In this document: positions 24,828-33,935 of the stretch, piece after piece
Layout of the letters: each line of letters starts with the position of its first letter
Position numbering within the stretch: position 1 is the stretch's first letter
DNA from: CAZUDO01 sp964618895
GTDB taxonomy: Bacteria > Desulfobacterota > Binatia > DP-6
NCBI GenBank assembly: GCA_964618895.1
Contig: CAZUDO010000058.1
Location: 60,332-124,331 of the forward strand
Length of the DNA stretch: 64,000 nucleotides
Direction of reading: 5' to 3'
Notes under the pieces: generated by a model
Told to the model about the DNA's origin: nothing
Database searches by the model: none
What the model saw: the letters and a program-made list of their open reading frames with translations, nothing else
Translations under genes and position numbers: made by a program

Positions 24828-25706
24828 TCAGCGTCCCGCGGCAGCACCGAGGAGCGCACCCACTTTGGCTTCCGCCTTGCGCAGATCCTCCTCGTGCTTC
24901 ACCACCAGGGCCAGCGTCTGGCGCACGGTCGCCGCGTCCAGCTCGCGCACGCCGAGGGCGCACAGGCCGCGCGCCCAATCGAGCGTCTCGGCGATGCTGG
25001 GCGCCTTCTTGAGGTCGAGCTTGCGCAGGCCAGCGATGAACCGTGCCACCTGCACGCGCAGCCGGTCGTCGAGATCGGGGACCTTGAGCGCGACGATCTC
25101 GGCCTCCTTCTCCGCCCCGGGGAAGTCGATGAAGAGATGCAGGCAGCGGCGGACGAGGGCCTCGGACAGTTCGCGCGTGCGATTCGAGGTGAGCACGACG
25201 ATCGGCCGCTGGCGGGCGCGGATGGTGCCCAGCTCGGGCACGCTCACCTGGAAGTCGCTCAGGATCTCCAGGAGGAAGGCCTCGAACTCCGGATCCGCCT
25301 TGTCGATCTCGTCGATCAGCAGCACCTGCCGGCGTGGCGCCGTGAGCGCGCGGAGCAGCGGGCGCTCGAGCAGGAACTCGCGCGAGAAGATGTGGTGCTC
25401 GACCTCCTGCCAGCCCCGCTGCTCTCCCTGCCCGGCCTGGATGCGCAGGAGCTGCTTCTGGTAGTTCCACTCGTAGAGCGCGCGCGCCTCGTCGAGGCCT
25501 TCGTAGCACTGCAGGCGCACCAGGTCGGTCTCGCACAGCTCGGCCAGCACTTTCCCCAGCTCGGTCTTGCCCGCACCCGCCGGTCCCTCCGCCAGGAGGG
25601 GCATCTCGAGCGCCAACGCCAGGAACACGGCGGTCTCGACCCGCGGCGTCGTGATGTAGCGCGCCCGGCGCAGGCCGTTGCGCACCTGCGCCAGCGTGAT
25701 GTCCAT
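24828..25706 (-). CDS. MoxR-family AAA+ ATPase
   Basis: A 292-residue MoxR ATPase. Walker A is GPAGAGKT (41-48), Walker B is VLLIDEIDKAD (about 128-138), and VLTSNRTRELSEALVRRCLHL holds sensor 1 and the arginine finger. MoxR ATPases act with VWA proteins on maturation of metalloenzymes or membrane complexes. Start ATG 25706 is 8 bases after the stop of the upstream lipase-like gene, so all are probably one transcript with the coxE-like gene downstream. Confidence 0.92.
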   Translation of the reverse strand: MDITLAQVRNGLRRARYITTPRVETAVFLALALEMPLLAEGPAGAGKTELGKVLAELCETDLVRLQCYEGLDEARALYEWNYQKQLLRIQAGQGEQRGWQEVEHHIFSREFLLERPLLRALTAPRRQVLLIDEIDKADPEFEAFLLEILSDFQVSVPELGTIRARQRPIVVLTSNRTRELSEALVRRCLHLFIDFPGAEKEAEIVALKVPDLDDRLRVQVARFIAGLRKLDLKKAPSIAETLDWARGLCALGVRELDAATVRQTLALVVKHEEDLRKAEAKVGALLGAAAGR

Positions 25707-25714
25707 CGCGACCC

Positions 25715-28700
25715 TCAGCTGGCCGGCTGGCACCCGAGGCGCAGCCGGTCGACGTCACGCGCGCCGCTGCCGAGCAACGCCACCCCCCGCACGTTCTTGC
25801 GGCCGGGGCGGCCCGATCCGCGGAGCGGCACCTGCACCTGACCGAGCGCCGTGCAGGGGCCGTAGTCGATCGGGGTGGTGAACGTGACCTCGTTCTGGCG
25901 TACCCCGCCCTGCACGCCGCCCAGCGCAACCAGCGCGTCGAGCAGCGTCTGCGCGTTGGCCACGTCGGTCGCGTTCCGGCTCACCGGCGTCGGCGCCAGG
26001 AGCGTGTAGGACGTGACCGGATCGCCACCCGCGGGGCAATCGGGAAGGGTCGCCTCCGCCCGGTTGAAGCAGACACCCAGGCGGTAGGTGCACACCCCGT
26101 CGGGGGTCCGGTCTGCGTCGCAGGCGGGATCCCCGTCGCGGCAGTCCTGCTTGCGGCTGAGCCGTCCGGCGACATCGCGGAACGGCGTGTTGGTGGGATC
26201 GATCACCTGCCACTGCGCGTGGCAGTCGTAGCGCGTCGCGCCGCCCCCCGGGACGAGCGGGGGAACGAAGCCGCCGGTGAACATGTCGGGATGGAGCACG
26301 GCGAAGGTCGAGAAAGCGGTGACCCCGGGCGTGGTCACCGTATGCGTGGCGGTGCTCACCGTCGTCGGCAGCAGCGTGTAGGTGGCGCCGGCGCACGGCC
26401 CGTTGGCGCCGCAGTCGGGGTCCTCGTCGCAGGCGGCAGCACCGAGCGTGCAGGCCCCCGGCGTGAAGCTGGCGACCACCAGCGCGGCCTCTTCCGGGGA
26501 GCCGGGCGCGATGCCGGCGACACCGAGCTCGGTCACCGAGTACCCGAGACTCAGGTCGGCGCTGAACACGCCCGCCAGCTCGCGCTGCAGCGTGACGTGG
26601 AACGGCAGGATGCCGAGCGTCCCGATGGTAGCGAGCTCGCCGGGCGCCACGTCGTCCTCGGTAGCGAACGCCGACGTGCCGAGGATGGCGCGCCCGACGG
26701 TCACGCGCGTGGCCACCGCGTTGTTTGCGAACGCCACCGTCACGTCCGGCGTCGGTTCGCTGAACGGGGCCGCACCGCCCGTGCTCACGGTACGGGCGAA
26801 GAACGTCTGCGTCGAGGCCCCGGCGGGCGCCGTCCGGTTCTCGACCGGGTTGTAGTTGGGATCGTCCGCGAACGAGAACCGTCCGGGCGTCCCGTTGGTC
26901 ACGATGTCACGGAACCAGGCGAGCACCTCGTCGAGGAGGCCCGGGTTGGGCACCCGGATGGGGCGCGCGAGCGGCGGGAACGCCGTACCGGTCACCGGGA
27001 ACTCGTCGTACAGGCCAACGTCCGGGGCCAGGGTGAGCGTGCCGGGGTCGGCGCGCATGACGGCGGCATGGGAGGCCGGCCCGCTCTGCAAGAAGGCCGC
27101 CGTGGCGGTGCCCCCGGCGACGTTGGCGCGCACCGTGCGCGGGGTGGGCACCACCGGCAGGGCGATCGGGTTGTGGCGCGGGTTCCTGACGAACGGGTCG
27201 AAGACCGGCAGGCCGGCGGCGACCGCGAGCGCCTCGCTGGCCTGATTCGGCACCACCTCGTCGCCCGTGCTCTCGATCAGGAGGACGTTGCGGGCCGGCA
27301 CGTCGTTCAGCAGGAGGCTGGCTGCGTTCACGCCGTCCGCGGGATCGACGATCGTCTGGATCAGGTTCGGAGCGATGGCGAACTGGTCGGCGACGTTGGC
27401 CGGGTCGAGGCCGAGAATGCCGTTCACCAGCGCCTGGTTACCGCCCCCGACGGACGAGTTCTGGAACAGCTGCGTGATCAGGCCCCCGCCGCCGGCATTG
27501 AGCACCGACGCCGACAGCTGGCGCTCGATCGGCACGAAGCCGGCCCCCATGAGCCCGCCGAGCGAGTGCCCCATGAAGTAGATGCGCTGGTCGTTGAAGA
27601 GCGTGCCGAGCCATTGGTCGAGCGAGTGTCCCTTGATGAGGCGGACCAGCTGCATCAGGTCGACGTAGGTCTGGCGGAGGTTGTCGCGCACGCCGAGGAA
27701 GTTGTGGAAGCCCTGGAAGAAGCCGAGGTTGGTGGACAAGTACCCGATGCTGAACGGCCCCACCGCCCCGTCGGCGAAGCCGTCGGGCACGCGCGTGCCG
27801 CCGAAGTTGTTGGCGGTGTCCTGCGCGCACGGGGTGTTCATGGGACAGTCGAAGTAGCGGTAGCCGTGCTGGGCGGCGTCGATGCCGATGCTGGCGAAGC
27901 CGCGCTTGCCGAGCTCGTTGGCGTATTCGAGCACCGTGTCGCGCTGCCCGCCCAGGCCATGCATCTGGATGACGATCGGAAAACCCCCGGGCGGGAGCTC
28001 CAGGGCGAAGGGCATCACCACGGTCACCGGAATGTTCTGCATGGTGACCACCATCGGCCGGCCGCTGCCGTCGCGCGTGAAGCGCTCGTCCGTGGTCTCG
28101 CACGCCGCCAGCGAGCAGGTGACGAATCCGGGCGGGTCAGGAATGTCGGCGAAGGGACCGCTGCCGTTGGGGTCCAGGGTCTGGAAGCGCGGGCTCGGGA
28201 ACCACCCGGTCAGGACGGCGATGATGCCTTCGTGCGGCGTCGAGCCGAACAACTCGTTCAGCTGGCCGGCGGTGTAGGACACGAACTGGCCGTACGGTTG
28301 CGGGCCCCAGGTCGGCACCGTGACCGTCGGCACCGGCAACCCGGGCAGCACCTCGTCGCGGATGCGCACCAAGTCGTCGACCGTCGACTGCGTGGTGAAC
28401 ACCGTCATGCCGGCAATCGCGCTTGCCGCGACACCGTGGCCGCCGAGCGTCGTCACCACCGGGTCGAAGATGGCGTCGGCGTCGGCGGTGGCGCTCGCTC
28501 CGTCGCGCACGCTGGTCCAGTCGGCCGACGGCACGGCCGTCATGCCGCCCCCCGTCACGCTGGTGCGAACCACGCACGCGTAGCGCGTCCTGGCCGCCAG
28601 CGGCCGGCCGGGGACGGGCAGGACGGCGAGCACGTTCGGGATACGCGAGTCGGCGTTCCACTTGAGCATGATCGGGACCGGCGTCGCGGTGGCGGCGTCG

Positions 28701-29101
28701 GCGCAGAAGACGCTGTCCGTGAGCGCCGGGGCCAGCACGGGTGACGGCGGCAGGCTGGCGGGATCGATGGCGCCCGAGAAGAAGAAGTAGATCGCCGACG
28801 TGGTCCCGAAGCCGTCGAGCAGGTCGAGCGCCTCTTCCACCGACGCCGTGTTGGATTGGATGACGAGGCTGGCGAGGCCGATCTTGGCGGCGGACGGGAG
28901 CCCGGCGTTGATGAGCGTGCCGTCGCCGTCGCCGGGGCGCCCCTGGTCGAAGTAGAGGTCGTTCGGGAACGGCAGCGCGCCGAAGACGGCCGGCGTGGTG
29001 TTCGGCGCCGGCAGGGTGAAGAGTACGGTCGGACCGGCGGCAAACGTGGCCACCGGACCGAGCCCGAGCGCGCACACCAAAGCCGGCAGCCAGCGTGGCA
29101 T
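25715..29101 (-). CDS. Large exported lipase-like alpha/beta hydrolase
   Basis: A 1128-residue exported protein. The start MPRWLPALVCALGLGPVATF at 29101 gives a clear signal peptide. Residues about 20-400 resemble the N-terminal domain of the bacterial virulence-factor lipase/VolA group (FPNDLYFD, then VEEALDLLDGFGTTSAIYFFFS). The hydrolase core has PIVIQMHGLGGQRD and the nucleophile elbow GHSLGG with S513. A long C-terminal part (about 750-1128) is beta-rich with Cys-containing segments. It likely acts in the periplasm or on the cell surface on lipids or polyesters. It heads a strand-wise group with moxR, DUF5658, coxE and Rieske genes. Confidence 0.78.
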   Translation of the reverse strand: MPRWLPALVCALGLGPVATFAAGPTVLFTLPAPNTTPAVFGALPFPNDLYFDQGRPGDGDGTLINAGLPSAAKIGLASLVIQSNTASVEEALDLLDGFGTTSAIYFFFSGAIDPASLPPSPVLAPALTDSVFCADAATATPVPIMLKWNADSRIPNVLAVLPVPGRPLAARTRYACVVRTSVTGGGMTAVPSADWTSVRDGASATADADAIFDPVVTTLGGHGVAASAIAGMTVFTTQSTVDDLVRIRDEVLPGLPVPTVTVPTWGPQPYGQFVSYTAGQLNELFGSTPHEGIIAVLTGWFPSPRFQTLDPNGSGPFADIPDPPGFVTCSLAACETTDERFTRDGSGRPMVVTMQNIPVTVVMPFALELPPGGFPIVIQMHGLGGQRDTVLEYANELGKRGFASIGIDAAQHGYRYFDCPMNTPCAQDTANNFGGTRVPDGFADGAVGPFSIGYLSTNLGFFQGFHNFLGVRDNLRQTYVDLMQLVRLIKGHSLDQWLGTLFNDQRIYFMGHSLGGLMGAGFVPIERQLSASVLNAGGGGLITQLFQNSSVGGGNQALVNGILGLDPANVADQFAIAPNLIQTIVDPADGVNAASLLLNDVPARNVLLIESTGDEVVPNQASEALAVAAGLPVFDPFVRNPRHNPIALPVVPTPRTVRANVAGGTATAAFLQSGPASHAAVMRADPGTLTLAPDVGLYDEFPVTGTAFPPLARPIRVPNPGLLDEVLAWFRDIVTNGTPGRFSFADDPNYNPVENRTAPAGASTQTFFARTVSTGGAAPFSEPTPDVTVAFANNAVATRVTVGRAILGTSAFATEDDVAPGELATIGTLGILPFHVTLQRELAGVFSADLSLGYSVTELGVAGIAPGSPEEAALVVASFTPGACTLGAAACDEDPDCGANGPCAGATYTLLPTTVSTATHTVTTPGVTAFSTFAVLHPDMFTGGFVPPLVPGGGATRYDCHAQWQVIDPTNTPFRDVAGRLSRKQDCRDGDPACDADRTPDGVCTYRLGVCFNRAEATLPDCPAGGDPVTSYTLLAPTPVSRNATDVANAQTLLDALVALGGVQGGVRQNEVTFTTPIDYGPCTALGQVQVPLRGSGRPGRKNVRGVALLGSGARDVDRLRLGCQPAS

Positions 29102-29268
29102 GCGCCTCTGTCGCACACCCCGGCGTGCGCTGGCAAGGGGAAAATCGGACCCGAAACCCGTGGGGCGCCAGCCACTTACCGGTTCCGTGCCCGCGAAGAG
29201 TGCGCGCCGGAGGGCCACGCCCCTCCGGGTGCATCGGGGCGGGGCGCGGAGCGGACGGGTTCCGTGCG

Positions 29269-29298
29269 TTGACAGAAGTAGCTACGTGGGGCTACTTT
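29269..29298 (+). promoter_or_regulatory. Toxin-antitoxin promoter with overlapping palindromic operator
   Basis: TTGACA (29269-29274), 18-base spacer, TACTTT (29293-29298). The palindrome AAGTAGC (29276-29282) / GCTACTT (29291-29297), 8 bases apart, covers the spacer and -10. Its left half extends into GTAGCTAC (29278-29285). This is what one expects for autorepression by a Phd/YefM antitoxin. The transcript start falls near 29305, so ATG 29306 would be nearly leaderless. Confidence 0.65.
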
Positions 29299-29299
29299 G

Positions 29300-29596
29300 A
29301 TGGAGATGAAGGCCGTCGCCGTGAAGGAGCTGAAGAATCACCTCAGCGCCTACCTGCGCGAGGTCAGGAGCGGGGAGGTCGTACTCGTGACGGACCGCGG
29401 GCGAGTGGTGGCCGAACTCCGGCAGCCGACCAGTGACGCCCCCTTGAGCTCACTCGACCACGCCGTCGAACGTCTGCGGGCGCAGGGCATCCTGGTGGCA
29501 GGGCTGCCACAGGACCCGCGAGCGTACCGTCCGTCCCCGCTTGAGAAGCCCGTTCGCACCGCCGACCTGCTGGCGGCCGAACGCGGCGAGCGGTGA
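29300..29596 (+). CDS. Phd/YefM-family antitoxin
   Basis: A 98-residue antitoxin. The N-terminal Phd/YefM domain is MKAVAVKELKNHLSAYLREV followed by SGEVVLVTDRGRVVAEL, the usual DNA-binding and dimer part. The C-terminal 45 residues (from about S48) should be the toxin-neutralising tail. Start is ATG 29300 or 29306. Its stop overlaps the GTG start of the PIN toxin by 4 bases (GTGA), the classic coupling of type II toxin-antitoxin modules. Confidence 0.88.
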   Translation: MEMKAVAVKELKNHLSAYLREVRSGEVVLVTDRGRVVAELRQPTSDAPLSSLDHAVERLRAQGILVAGLPQDPRAYRPSPLEKPVRTADLLAAERGER

Positions 29597-30021
29597 CGAT
29601 CTACGCCGAGACGAGCGCCGTTCTGCGATGGCTCTTCGCCGAACCCGGCGGGGGAGAGGTCCTGGCGGTCCTCGCCGCGGCGACCAAGGTCACCTGCTCA
29701 CGCCTCACGCTGGTCGAAACACGCCGCGTGATCCGTCGTGCCGAACGGGAGACGCGCGTCTCGGCCGCACAGAGTGCCGACCTCCTGGCAGTGTTCGCGC
29801 AGGCCGTCTCCACCTGGGCGATCCTGGATCTCACCAACGACGTGGCGCGGCGTGCCGAGGAGGGGTTCCCCAGCGAGCCGGTGCGCACGTTGGACGCGAT
29901 CCACTTGGCGAGCGCGCTCTTCCTGCGCCAGTCGTTCCCGGACCTCGTGATGCTGACGGTGGACGACCGGGTGCGCGCCAACGCACTACAGCTCGGCTTG
30001 CAGTCCGGCCTCGCGAGTTGA
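29593..30021 (+). CDS. VapC-like PIN-domain ribonuclease toxin
   Basis: A 142-residue PIN toxin expected to cut tRNA or other RNA using Mg2+. Acidic residues are in YAETSAVLRWL (Glu6 where Asp is usual), LTLVETRR (Glu), TLDAIHLASAL (Asp) and LTVDDRVRANA (Asp), in correct order. GTG start at 29593. It pairs with the preceding Phd-type antitoxin. Confidence 0.88.
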   Translation: MTIYAETSAVLRWLFAEPGGGEVLAVLAAATKVTCSRLTLVETRRVIRRAERETRVSAAQSADLLAVFAQAVSTWAILDLTNDVARRAEEGFPSEPVRTLDAIHLASALFLRQSFPDLVMLTVDDRVRANALQLGLQSGLAS

Positions 30022-30108
30022 GCTCGCGCTGCACGGCCCGCCAGCGACATTCGCACCTCCCCGTGTCGTCTGCTACGGTCCGCTCACTGCACGCCACGGA
30101 GCCGTAGC

Positions 30109-31047
30109 ATGTCTGCCCGCAACGACGATCCGCAGCCTCCCGCCCGCCCCACGCTCGCCTCCACCGCCGTCGAATGGATCGGGCGCAAGATCCCGTGCCT
30201 CGATCACGGCTTCGTCTATCTCGTCGACGCCATGGGCAGCGACGCCTCCATCGTGCAGGCGGCGCGCGTCAGCTACGGCCTCGGCACCAAGAGCCTGCAC
30301 GAAGATCGCGGCCTGATCCGCTACCTCATGCGCCATCAGCACACCACGCCGTTCGAGATGGTCGAGTTTAAATTCCACGTGAAATTACCTATCTTTGTAG
30401 CAAGGCAGTGGATTCGTCACCGGATGGCCAGCGTGAACGAATATTCAGGACGCTATTCCGTTTTGCCCGACGAGTTCTACGTCCCCGACGCCGCACAGGT
30501 GACCGCGCAGTCGGCCACCAACCGCCAGGGCGGCAGTGACGCCGTCGATCCCGCGCGGGGCCGCGCCGTCGTGGAGCTGATCGCGCGCGAGCAGCGCCTG
30601 GTGCGCGAGGGCTACGAGCAGATGCTGGCCTGGGACATCCGGCGCGAGCTCGCGCGCGTGAACCTCGGCGTGGCGCAGTACACCGAGTGGTACTGGAAGA
30701 GCGATCTGCACAACATCTTCCGCTTCCTGCAGCTCCGGCTCGATCCGCACGCCCAGCACGAGATCCGGGTCTACGCCGAAGCCATGGCGCAGATCGTGCG
30801 CGCCGTCGTCCCGGGCGCCTGGGAGGCGTTCGAGGACTACCAGCTGCACGCCGAGCGCTTCTCGGGGCTCGAGCTGCAGGCGCTCGCCCGGCTGCTGGCG
30901 GAGCAGCCCGGCGGCTTTCCCGCCGACGACGTCGTCACGGCGGCCCTCCCCACCTCCTGGCAGGAGCGCACCGCCGGCGGCGCGCTCAAGCGCAACCGCG
31001 AGCGCGAGGAGTTTCTGGCCAAGCTCACCCGCCTGCGCCGGAGCTGA
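30109..31047 (+). CDS. thyX: FAD-dependent thymidylate synthase ThyX
   Basis: A 312-residue ThyX that makes dTMP from dUMP with methylene-THF and NADPH. The signature RHRMASVNEYSGRY starts at R103 (RHRX7S). DLHNIFRFLQLRLDPHAQHE also matches the family. A stretch of about 110 bases (30361-30470) covering the signature is A+T-rich (42% G+C in 30361-30420 by my count) and uses codons such as AAA, TTA, GTA, AGG and TCA that are rare in the rest of the gene. Its TGA stop is in the same frame as the following DUF309 sequence. Confidence 0.95.
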   Translation: MSARNDDPQPPARPTLASTAVEWIGRKIPCLDHGFVYLVDAMGSDASIVQAARVSYGLGTKSLHEDRGLIRYLMRHQHTTPFEMVEFKFHVKLPIFVARQWIRHRMASVNEYSGRYSVLPDEFYVPDAAQVTAQSATNRQGGSDAVDPARGRAVVELIAREQRLVREGYEQMLAWDIRRELARVNLGVAQYTEWYWKSDLHNIFRFLQLRLDPHAQHEIRVYAEAMAQIVRAVVPGAWEAFEDYQLHAERFSGLELQALARLLAEQPGGFPADDVVTAALPTSWQERTAGGALKRNREREEFLAKLTRLRRS

Positions 31048-31050
31048 GCC

Positions 31051-31422
31051 ACGGCCGACGCCCCCGCCGTCCCGGCCGCCGTCCAGAAGGGCGTCCGCCT
31101 GTTCAATCGCCGGCGGTATCTGAGCGCCCAGATCGTGTGGGAAGACACCTGGCGGGCGAGCACCGGCACGGACCGGCCCTTCCTCGAGGGCCTGGTCCAG
31201 CTCGCGGCGGGGCTCCACCTGCGTACCCGGCGCGGGGGCCAGCGCGGCGCGGAGCACCTGATCGCCCAGGCGCTGATCACCTTCGAGGAGTTCCAGCCTG
31301 CGACGCACGGCGTCGACGTGACCGCCCTCCTCACCGAGGTGGGGGCCTACCTCGACCGCATCCGGGAGCAGCGCCGCCCGCACCGCCTGCTCGATACCTG
31401 GCACCTGCCCCGCATCCCCTAA
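31051..31422 (+). CDS. DUF309 protein without canonical start codon
   Basis: From about 31081 the frame encodes VQKGVRLFNRRRYLSAQIVW then EDTWRAS...RPFLEGLVQLAAGLHL, a normal DUF309 domain (function unknown). The first ATG/GTG/TTG in frame is GTG 31135, which would remove the first conserved helix. Between the thyX TGA (31045-31047) and 31135 the frame is open but holds only possible ACG (31051, with GGAG about 9 bases upstream) or CTG (31099) starts. Either a non-AUG start, TGA read-through from thyX, or a sequence error is needed. The coordinates given use the ACG. Confidence 0.6.
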   Translation, partial: TADAPAVPAAVQKGVRLFNRRRYLSAQIVWEDTWRASTGTDRPFLEGLVQLAAGLHLRTRRGGQRGAEHLIAQALITFEEFQPATHGVDVTALLTEVGAYLDRIREQRRPHRLLDTWHLPRIP

Positions 31423-31472
31423 CGACCACCGACGGTAGCGACGGCGCCGGAGCAACATGCTATGGGCGGGTC

Positions 31473-33917
31473 ATGCAGGCACTTCGACTGACCGCCGTCC
31501 TGGGGGCCGCGGTGATCGTGCTCGCGACCGGCGTCCCCGCCAGGGCGCGGACGGCCAGCCCGCCGCCCTGCGACCGGTTCGCGATCGCCGCTGCGCCGCC
31601 GTTCCTGGCCGACGTGACCGGCCCGAAGCTCGATACCGTCGTGTTCCAGGGCAAGCGCCTCATGCTCGGGGCGAGCTGCATGTCGCGCCCGGCGTCCATC
31701 CGGAAGACCGCGGACGGCTGGCGCATCAAGGCCACCTGGAAGACGTGCGGCACCATCCGCAAGGCCGTCCTGAAGGGCACCATCGACACCCAGTGCCAGG
31801 CCCTCTCGGGCACGATCCGCGCCAAGCGCCAGCCGCCCGCCGACTTCGTCGCCCGCACCTGTCGCTGCGGCGACGGGATCGCCCTCGCCGGCTGCGGCGA
31901 AGAGTGCGATCCAGACGACGGCGGGTCGTGTGTCCAGTGCCGCACCGTGATGCCCCCGAGCGCCACCACGACCGCCACAACCGTCACCCCCACCTCGACC
32001 ACCGTGACCACGACCACCACCACCCTGCCCCCGGGCCCGCGCTGCGGCGACGGGGTGCGGGACCCCGGCGAGGAATGCGACCGTGCCCACCTGGGCGGCG
32101 CGCACTGCGAAGGCTCGGCCGGCGGTGCGCACGTCACCTGCACCGACCAGTGCACCCTCGACCGGAGCGGCTGCTGCGGGAACGGCGTGCTCGAGGCCTT
32201 CGAGCAGTGCGACAGCGACGACCTGGGGGACGCCCGCTGCCCCGACGACTCGACGGCGGGCGCGTTCGTCGGCTGCGGCACGGACTGCCGGCTCGACTGG
32301 AGCCAGTGCCCGTCGTGCGCCGGGCAGAGCTTCGGGAGCACCTGGGAGGCCATCCAGCAGGTCATCTTCGCGCGCCACGACTGCACCAACGACGCCTGTC
32401 ACGGCGCGGCGCGCCAGGGCGGCCTCGACCTCCATCCGACCGTGGCCTACGACAACCTCTTCGAAGTGCCATCGAGCCAGGTGAGCGAGACCGTGCGCCT
32501 CGAACCGGGAGACCAGCGACGGAGCTACCTGTGGCTCAAGCTGGCGGCCAAGACCGACCCCGCCCTGATTCCGGAGGGCGTCACCGTCGGCGGCAATCCC
32601 ATGCCGAGCGTGGGACCGGCGCTCACCCCGGATGAGCTCGAGCTGCTGCGCCTCTGGATCTACGCCGGCGCGCCCGAGGACGGCACGGTGCGCGGCACCG
32701 ACGCGCTCGCGGGCGCCTGCCTGCCGCCACCCCGTCCCCTCATCATCACCCCACTCGATCCGCCGGCGCCCGGCCAGGGCGTGCAGTTCACCATGCCGCC
32801 CTGGGAGCTGCTGCCGCGGAACGAACGCGAGATCTGCTTCGCGTCCTACTACGACTTCACCGGCCAGGTGCCGCCCGAGTTCCTGAGCCCGGACGGCAAG
32901 TCGTTCCGCTTCTCCTCCCAGGAGCTGCGGCAGGACCCGCAGAGCCACCATCTGATCCTGTACCGCTATCCGGGCACCGCCGACGCCGACTACGCCGCCA
33001 TCGCGCGCGACGCCATCTTCGGGCAGTGGACCTGCGTCGGCGGTGAGCGCGACGGCCAGCCCTGTCAGCCCACCGTCGCCGGCACGTGCGGGGACGGGCT
33101 GTGTGGCAGCACGATCCGCGACTCGTTCGCCTGCATCGGGTTCGGGCCGGCGTTCCTGAACGACATGATCGGCGGCGCCCAGAAGGCGCAGGCCTTCGAC
33201 CAGTACGCGCCCGGCGTATTCGCCCAGATCCCGCTGCGCGGCATCGTCATGTGGAATTCCCATGCCTTCAACCTGTCGACGGTCGATACCCACATGCACG
33301 CGTGGCTCAACTATTACTTCGCCTCCGACCAGCGCTACCCGCTCGAGCCCATCTTCAACTTCTTCAGCATCTTCGCCGCCGACGGCACGCCGCCCTACCA
33401 GAAGCGGACCGTATGCAGTACCGAGCAGCTGCCGCGCTACGCGCGCCTGTTCAGTCTCTCGTCGCACAGCCACAAGCGCGGCGAGCAGTTCTGGATCACG
33501 CATCCCGACGGCCGCCGGCTGTACGAGAACTTCAACTACAACGACCCGCCCAACAAGACGTTCACCCCGCCGCTCGCGTTCGACAGCCGCACCGGGGCAC
33601 TCCGTCAGCTGCGCTACTGCGCCACCTACAACAATGGCGTGCGGTCCGATGGCTCGCCCGACCCCGAAACCGTGACCCGGCGCTCACGCATGCCGAACAA
33701 CGCCCCGCCCTGCGAGGCGGTGGCATGCGTCGCCGGACGCATCGGCGCACCGTGCGGAGTCAGCGGCAACCTGGCGGGCAACGACCGGGCGTGCGACTCG
33801 TCGCCGGGCGCCGGCGACGGCTGGTGCGACGCGTGCGCCATCGTCGGCGGTGAGAGCACCGAGAACGAGATGTTCATCCTGATCGGCTCGTTCTTCGTCC
33901 AGCCGCCGGGATCGTAG
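31473..33917 (+). CDS. Exported PHM-like copper monooxygenase-type protein
   Basis: An 814-residue exported protein. Signal peptide (about 1-26) is followed by a beta domain, a Thr/Pro linker (about 165-190), two Cys-rich CGDGV/CGNGV..EQCD repeats, a C-x4-CH segment (C304, C309, H310; CTNDACH) with a following GGLDL, then a peptidylglycine monooxygenase-like domain. Copper ligands fit: HH pair H492-H493, H597 (WNSHAF), H665-x-H667 (SHSH) and M800 (NEMF). Such proteins hydroxylate C-H bonds using ascorbate or another donor. The C-x4-CH site is not a standard haem motif. It has no partner gene adjacent. Confidence 0.82.
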   Translation: MQALRLTAVLGAAVIVLATGVPARARTASPPPCDRFAIAAAPPFLADVTGPKLDTVVFQGKRLMLGASCMSRPASIRKTADGWRIKATWKTCGTIRKAVLKGTIDTQCQALSGTIRAKRQPPADFVARTCRCGDGIALAGCGEECDPDDGGSCVQCRTVMPPSATTTATTVTPTSTTVTTTTTTLPPGPRCGDGVRDPGEECDRAHLGGAHCEGSAGGAHVTCTDQCTLDRSGCCGNGVLEAFEQCDSDDLGDARCPDDSTAGAFVGCGTDCRLDWSQCPSCAGQSFGSTWEAIQQVIFARHDCTNDACHGAARQGGLDLHPTVAYDNLFEVPSSQVSETVRLEPGDQRRSYLWLKLAAKTDPALIPEGVTVGGNPMPSVGPALTPDELELLRLWIYAGAPEDGTVRGTDALAGACLPPPRPLIITPLDPPAPGQGVQFTMPPWELLPRNEREICFASYYDFTGQVPPEFLSPDGKSFRFSSQELRQDPQSHHLILYRYPGTADADYAAIARDAIFGQWTCVGGERDGQPCQPTVAGTCGDGLCGSTIRDSFACIGFGPAFLNDMIGGAQKAQAFDQYAPGVFAQIPLRGIVMWNSHAFNLSTVDTHMHAWLNYYFASDQRYPLEPIFNFFSIFAADGTPPYQKRTVCSTEQLPRYARLFSLSSHSHKRGEQFWITHPDGRRLYENFNYNDPPNKTFTPPLAFDSRTGALRQLRYCATYNNGVRSDGSPDPETVTRRSRMPNNAPPCEAVACVAGRIGAPCGVSGNLAGNDRACDSSPGAGDGWCDACAIVGGESTENEMFILIGSFFVQPPGS

Positions 33918-33935
33918 CGAGGAGGAGGGATCCGC

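Noticed and set aside
31419..33503. A 694-codon open frame on the minus strand
   Set aside because: It is antisense to the PHM-like gene, whose frame has a signal peptide, ordered copper ligands and domain repeats; the minus frame is a by-product of high G+C.
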